Shown here one piece after another: positions 28,238 to 31,339 of a DNA stretch of 31,339 bases. The translations under genes and the position numbers were made by a program. Position 1 is the first letter of the stretch; every line of letters starts with the position of its first letter. Under the pieces are notes generated by a model, which saw nothing but the letters and a program-made list of their open reading frames with translations, did not search any database and was not told where the DNA came from. Origin of the DNA: Priapulus caudatus. Its lineage: Eukaryota; Priapulida; Priapulimorpha; Priapulimorphida; Priapulidae. The stretch covers positions 61,645 through 92,983 of the forward strand of contig NW_014577743.1 in NCBI RefSeq assembly GCF_000485595.1. Reading direction: 5' to 3'.

Positions 28238-28455
28238 ATGCCTCGGTGGCCCAGTGGTTAGGCCACGTATATTGTCCACCTCTCACTCCAAAGGCTGTGT
28301 GTTCAAACCCCGACCGGTGCAATGAATTTTCTCAAGGTGTAAAAACCTGGCTCTCAACATTGGAGACTGTGAATCTCCCGTGGCTTGGATGACCACGTAA
28401 AATGGCGGTCCCTGCGTTATTATTCACATAACCGTGGGCTACGCAAAAAAATATC
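28238..28455 (+). mobile_element. tRNA-derived SINE candidate
   Basis: A pol III A box-like TGGCCCAGTGG (28247-28257) is followed 54 bp later by a B box-like GTTCAAACCCC (28301-28311), within tRNA-like cctcggtggcccagtggttaggcc context. A unique body follows (tggcttggatgaccacgtaaaatggcgg), then an A-run (caaaaaaata, about 28444). It is probably a SINE and not a functional tRNA gene, since no cloverleaf closes. It lies about 600 bp upstream of the AP1G1 start. Confidence 0.6.
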
Positions 28456-28928
28456 CAGATCCAGCAGTGTATTAGTTCAGTGCAGTGAAAAAAATACACG
28501 GGGGCTCGGGGCGATTTAGCCCCCGAAATGCCAAAAAGAGCCCCCGTAAATTTGCATAGAGTTCAATGCAAACCACATAGAGACCACATTTTAGAGTGCT
28601 ATTTTCATGCACGCGAGCTTGAAAAGTAGCCTCCGAAAAATTAATTTTAATTTTTTCCTTGGTTCAGTGATAGGGGTTACGGTCACTTACAGGGTATATA
28701 CGTAGCCGAGTCGTCAATTAATTATTGCGCTGAAACCCTAAACGCTGAGCTTCATGGTCGCTAATTAAGCAGTTGATTAAACTAGATGCAGACGTTAAAT
28801 GTGGTGTGGTAAATTGGTTGGCGTGTCCGTTTCAGAAGCTCATCATCGTACAGTTAACATTTGGTACACTGAAGTCGGTTCAATCCTCATCTAATAATAT
28901 TGGTCTGTGTTCTCTTCAGGTGTACAAA

Positions 28929-29129
28929 ATGCCGACACCTATTCGGCTACGTGATCTGATCCGTCAAATTCGTGCGGCTCGCACAGCCGCCGATGAGCGT
29001 TCAGTCGTACAGAAGGAATGTGCGTATATACGAACTACCTTCAGGGAGGAGGACAACACCTTTCGATGTCGAAACGTGGCAAAACTATTGTATATACACA
29101 TGCTGGGCTACCCTGCACATTTTGGGCAG
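28929..29129 (+). CDS. AP1G1: AP-1 complex subunit gamma (gamma-adaptin), first coding exon
   Basis: The exon encodes the N-terminal 67 residues of gamma-adaptin, the large subunit of the AP-1 clathrin adaptor that sorts cargo between the trans-Golgi network and endosomes. The peptide starts [20 protein letters not shown], continues with the hallmark [18 protein letters not shown] and ends [10 protein letters not shown], nearly identical to the animal family. The start is the ATG at 28929, nine bases after an acceptor (tgtgttctcttcag at 28919), so a noncoding 5' exon and a 5'-UTR intron lie upstream. The donor is cag|gtaagt at 29130, phase 0. The next family block ('LECLKLIAS...') was not found through 31339, so intron 1 exceeds 2.2 kb. 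It is about 8% of an approximately 820-residue protein. Confidence 0.95.
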
Positions 29130-29894
29130 GTAAGTGCTTACAGTTCTGTATTGCATGTGTAACAGATCTGATTCTTTGTTATATTCGTTGATACTTGATA
29201 GTGCGTGTATAATTATTTGTTGTTTACCACATGCCCATGGTTGAATATCATTCTACTTATTCTTCTACTTCTATATTGGACAGTCTGTAAGGAATAAACG
29301 TCCAGGGCTATAGCTAGCCATGGGGTGTGACCTAGCTTGGGTAAAAAGCCAGGTAGTTAGCCTTTTTAGCCGAATGGCACTGAGGGTGGTCACAGCCAGA
29401 GTTTAAATTCTTAACATTGAACTGTTTATTTTGGCATATATGTTTAAATTGGAAAAATATTAGGTATGAATAATTTTAATGAAATTTCAGATAAGACTGA
29501 ATTGCAACTATGTCAATTTGTATCAATTGAATAAGAAAACCAACAACAATAACAAAAAACAACTACAGCAATAAAATTATTGTTAGTCTTTCATGCACTC
29601 ATTTTCTAGGCAGATGTGCCACTGAAGTTGTTTAAAGCTGAATATCCTCGATATAAGGGAGTCATAAATGTTTGTAAACGCTACCATTTCTTCATTAATA
29701 ACTACCAACTAAAATATCACTTGCAATGCCATCTTTAGCAAATTACATCACAATAAATTAATTTTAAGGACTATGGTGAGCACTACCTTTTTAACCATGC
29801 ATTATACGAGTTGGAAACAACAATATCATCAACGACAACAGGATTGGAACTATTAGTGTCTTTCCTTGCTATCATTCAATTAATCATTCGATCT

Positions 29895-30295
29895 TTCATT
29901 CAATTGTACATACACCATAACCTGCTTAGTTTTATTTAATCCTATAATGTATATCAAGAGTAGATAATAACATGTGTTATTATCTACTCTTGTGTGTATA
30001 TATATCCTGCAACCTACTGACTGTTTCATTCAATCGTACATACACCACAACCTACATACAGTTTCATTCGATCCTACATGCACCACAACCTAGTCACCTA
30101 TTCAATCATTTCTACATATATACTGCAACCTACTCACTGTTTCATTCAGTGGTAGATACAGCACAACCTACTTACAGTTTTATTTAATCCTATATATGCT
30201 GCAACCTACTCACTGTTTCATTCAATCCTACATACACCGCAACGTAGTCGCAGTTTCATTTAATCCTACATGTACTGCAACCTACTCACGGTTTT
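29895..30295. repeat. Degenerate minisatellite, unit about 42 bp, about 8-9 copies
   Basis: Recurring ctgcaacctactcac-tgtttcattcaatcctacatac-acc units with substitutions. A 71-codon Tyr/Thr-rich frame through it is an artefact. Confidence 0.8.
29955..29992. repeat. Perfect 18-bp inverted repeat with 2-nt spacer
   Basis: caagagtagataataaca, then tg, then its exact reverse complement. It has the same geometry as 16623-16660 but unrelated sequence. Confidence 0.9.
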
Positions 30296-31007
30296 AACTA
30301 GTTTTAGAAGTTAACATTTTAATGTGAAGCAGGTGCACAGAGAAAATAGCACTTGTGACTAAGTCACTTACTAGGCACATGCACTGACTGCATTAATGAG
30401 ATAACGAGAAAGGCACAGCTGAAGTAAGTGTGAATGTGCCATACTGTATGAGAAGTGTTCTTTTGAATTTCTGTCATTCATTAACATGTATTACTATATA
30501 TAAGACACGCTAGCTAACTTTCATCAAAATTAATCTGATAATATGTATTAACATCAAATGGACTGTTGTTAGTGTTCCTATTTATCTTTCATGAATGGTC
30601 AAGTTATTATTCTTGCCATTCTAATTTCTATTATGAAATTTTAAGTTCAAGTAATGCAAAACTTCTGAAAAAGGCACTTGCTTTTTGTTCTAGAAACACA
30701 AAACTGATGTTTAATTTTACATATTTTCTGTAGTACAAACTATTACCTAAATTTGGTTAGCTCTCATGTAAATTACAGAAAATACAAGATTGCACATATA
30801 ATTGGATGTAGTTCGATTGATTGCATTGTTGGTAGCTAGATTAGTGCTGTCTAGCAATTGTATAGGTAGCAGCTACTGCTCTTTCATATACGGTTAGTTA
30901 TGCATTGGATATTATATTAATCAAGAAGTAATTGTATCGTCGGCGGGGATACTATGGTTTCATGTCTCCCCAGCCGCCGCTGCCGCCGCTCGGTCCGCCA
31001 CAGAGAA

Positions 31008-31318
31008 TTTCCCTTCCGCTCTATAACTTGACCCCTAATTGACCTAGCGTGACCAAACTTGGTATACTTACACATCTTGGGAAGAAGGTGTGCAGAGTAC
31101 CAAAACCAGGTCACTGCGACCTTTATTTGACCTTTACCTTGACCTTGATTATATTTCCCTTCCGCTCTCTAACTCGGCCCCTAATTGACCTAGCGTGACC
31201 AAACTTGGTATACTTACACATCTTGCGAAGAAGGTGTGCAGAGTACCAAAACCAGGTCACTGCAACCTTTATTTGACCTTTACCTTGACCTTGATCGTAT
31301 TTCGCTTCCGCTCTTTAA
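31008..31318. repeat. 146-bp tandem repeat (two full units plus a partial third)
   Basis: Units start at 31008, 31154 and 31300 with tttcccttccgctct, carry gaccaaacttggtatactta and gtaccaaaaccaggtcactg, and end with tgacctttaccttgacc. The copies differ at only a few positions. A minus-strand open frame across it is incidental. Confidence 0.9.
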
Positions 31319-31339
31319 AGGCTCACAATGCGCATCCAA

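Larger units (their letters stand above)
25477..28900. other. Interval between exon 12 and AP1G1
   Basis: Apart from the hAT MITE, the LINE-like debris and the SINE candidate listed separately, I see no coding exon here despite looking for further HECTD4-like blocks. A purine-rich tract lies at about 26160-26340, and a triple atacaag repeat at about 27606-27628. The noncoding first exon and promoter of AP1G1 must lie somewhere in the right half but cannot be placed from sequence alone. Confidence 0.55.
29130..31339. other. AP1G1 intron 1 (runs off the window)
   Basis: AT-rich intron starting at gtaagt. It holds a perfect 38-nt palindrome (29955-29992), a degenerate roughly 42-bp minisatellite (29895-30295) and a 146-bp tandem repeat at the end. 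No further adaptin exon was found. Confidence 0.75.

Noticed and set aside
28238-28320. Functional tRNA gene
   Set aside because: A and B boxes are present but no acceptor stem or cloverleaf closes. SINE origin is more likely.

Overview
This is a eukaryotic, almost certainly metazoan, genomic window. It has spliced genes with GT/AG introns and a canonical AP-1 gamma-adaptin exon. It also has TTAGGG-type telomere-like repeats, hAT-type DNA transposons, a decayed LINE, a tRNA-derived SINE candidate and many micro- and minisatellites. No bacterial feature is present. Transposon-filled introns and the absence of recognisable vertebrate repeats suggest an invertebrate, probably marine; I cannot name the species.

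Two protein genes are firmly supported, both on the plus strand. (1) From 1078 to 25280, twelve exons with matching splice phases encode about 726 residues of the N-terminal part of a very large protein that I recognise as HECTD4-like (giant HECT-type E3 ubiquitin ligase). Exons 1-10 lie compactly in 1078-10272. Exons 11 and 12 follow only at 23998 and 25126, after a 13.7 kb intron. The rest of the protein, including the HECT domain, is not in the window. (2) At 28929-29129 lies the first coding exon of AP1G1 (AP-1 clathrin adaptor gamma subunit), whose remaining exons must lie beyond 31339.

Region by region: 1-1077 is upstream sequence with a degenerate interstitial telomeric array. Introns 1-10 hold a telomere-like inverted-repeat MITE (1939-2180), a 0.66 kb long-inverted-repeat element (2765-3420), a hAT MITE with an 8-bp target duplication (6465-7261), and unassigned coding-like stretches in intron 8: a plus-strand exon at 7666-7879, a minus-strand membrane exon at 7953-8141 and a minus-strand ORF pair at 8563-9064. 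The 13.7 kb intron 10 holds a 20-bp minisatellite, a LINE reverse transcriptase relic, more MITEs and AT/TG microsatellites. It also contains a 25-N gap followed by about 4.3 kb (16856-21150) that looks like unpolished single-molecule read. That stretch holds an expanded, indel-riddled version of the same 20-bp satellite, a GC-rich block, a second satellite, and an error-laden second copy of the exon 12 region. The clean copy is at about 24491-25492. Downstream are a textbook hAT MITE (25540-26038), LINE-like and SINE-like debris, AP1G1 exon 1, and tandem repeats to the end.

The two genes have no evident shared role beyond ubiquitin and trafficking housekeeping. The most notable points are the probable assembly error duplicating exon 12, the unexplained exon-like pieces nested in intron 8, and a recurring architecture of inverted repeats bracketing TTAGGG-like cores. 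I did not find a convincing novel defence or mobile system.
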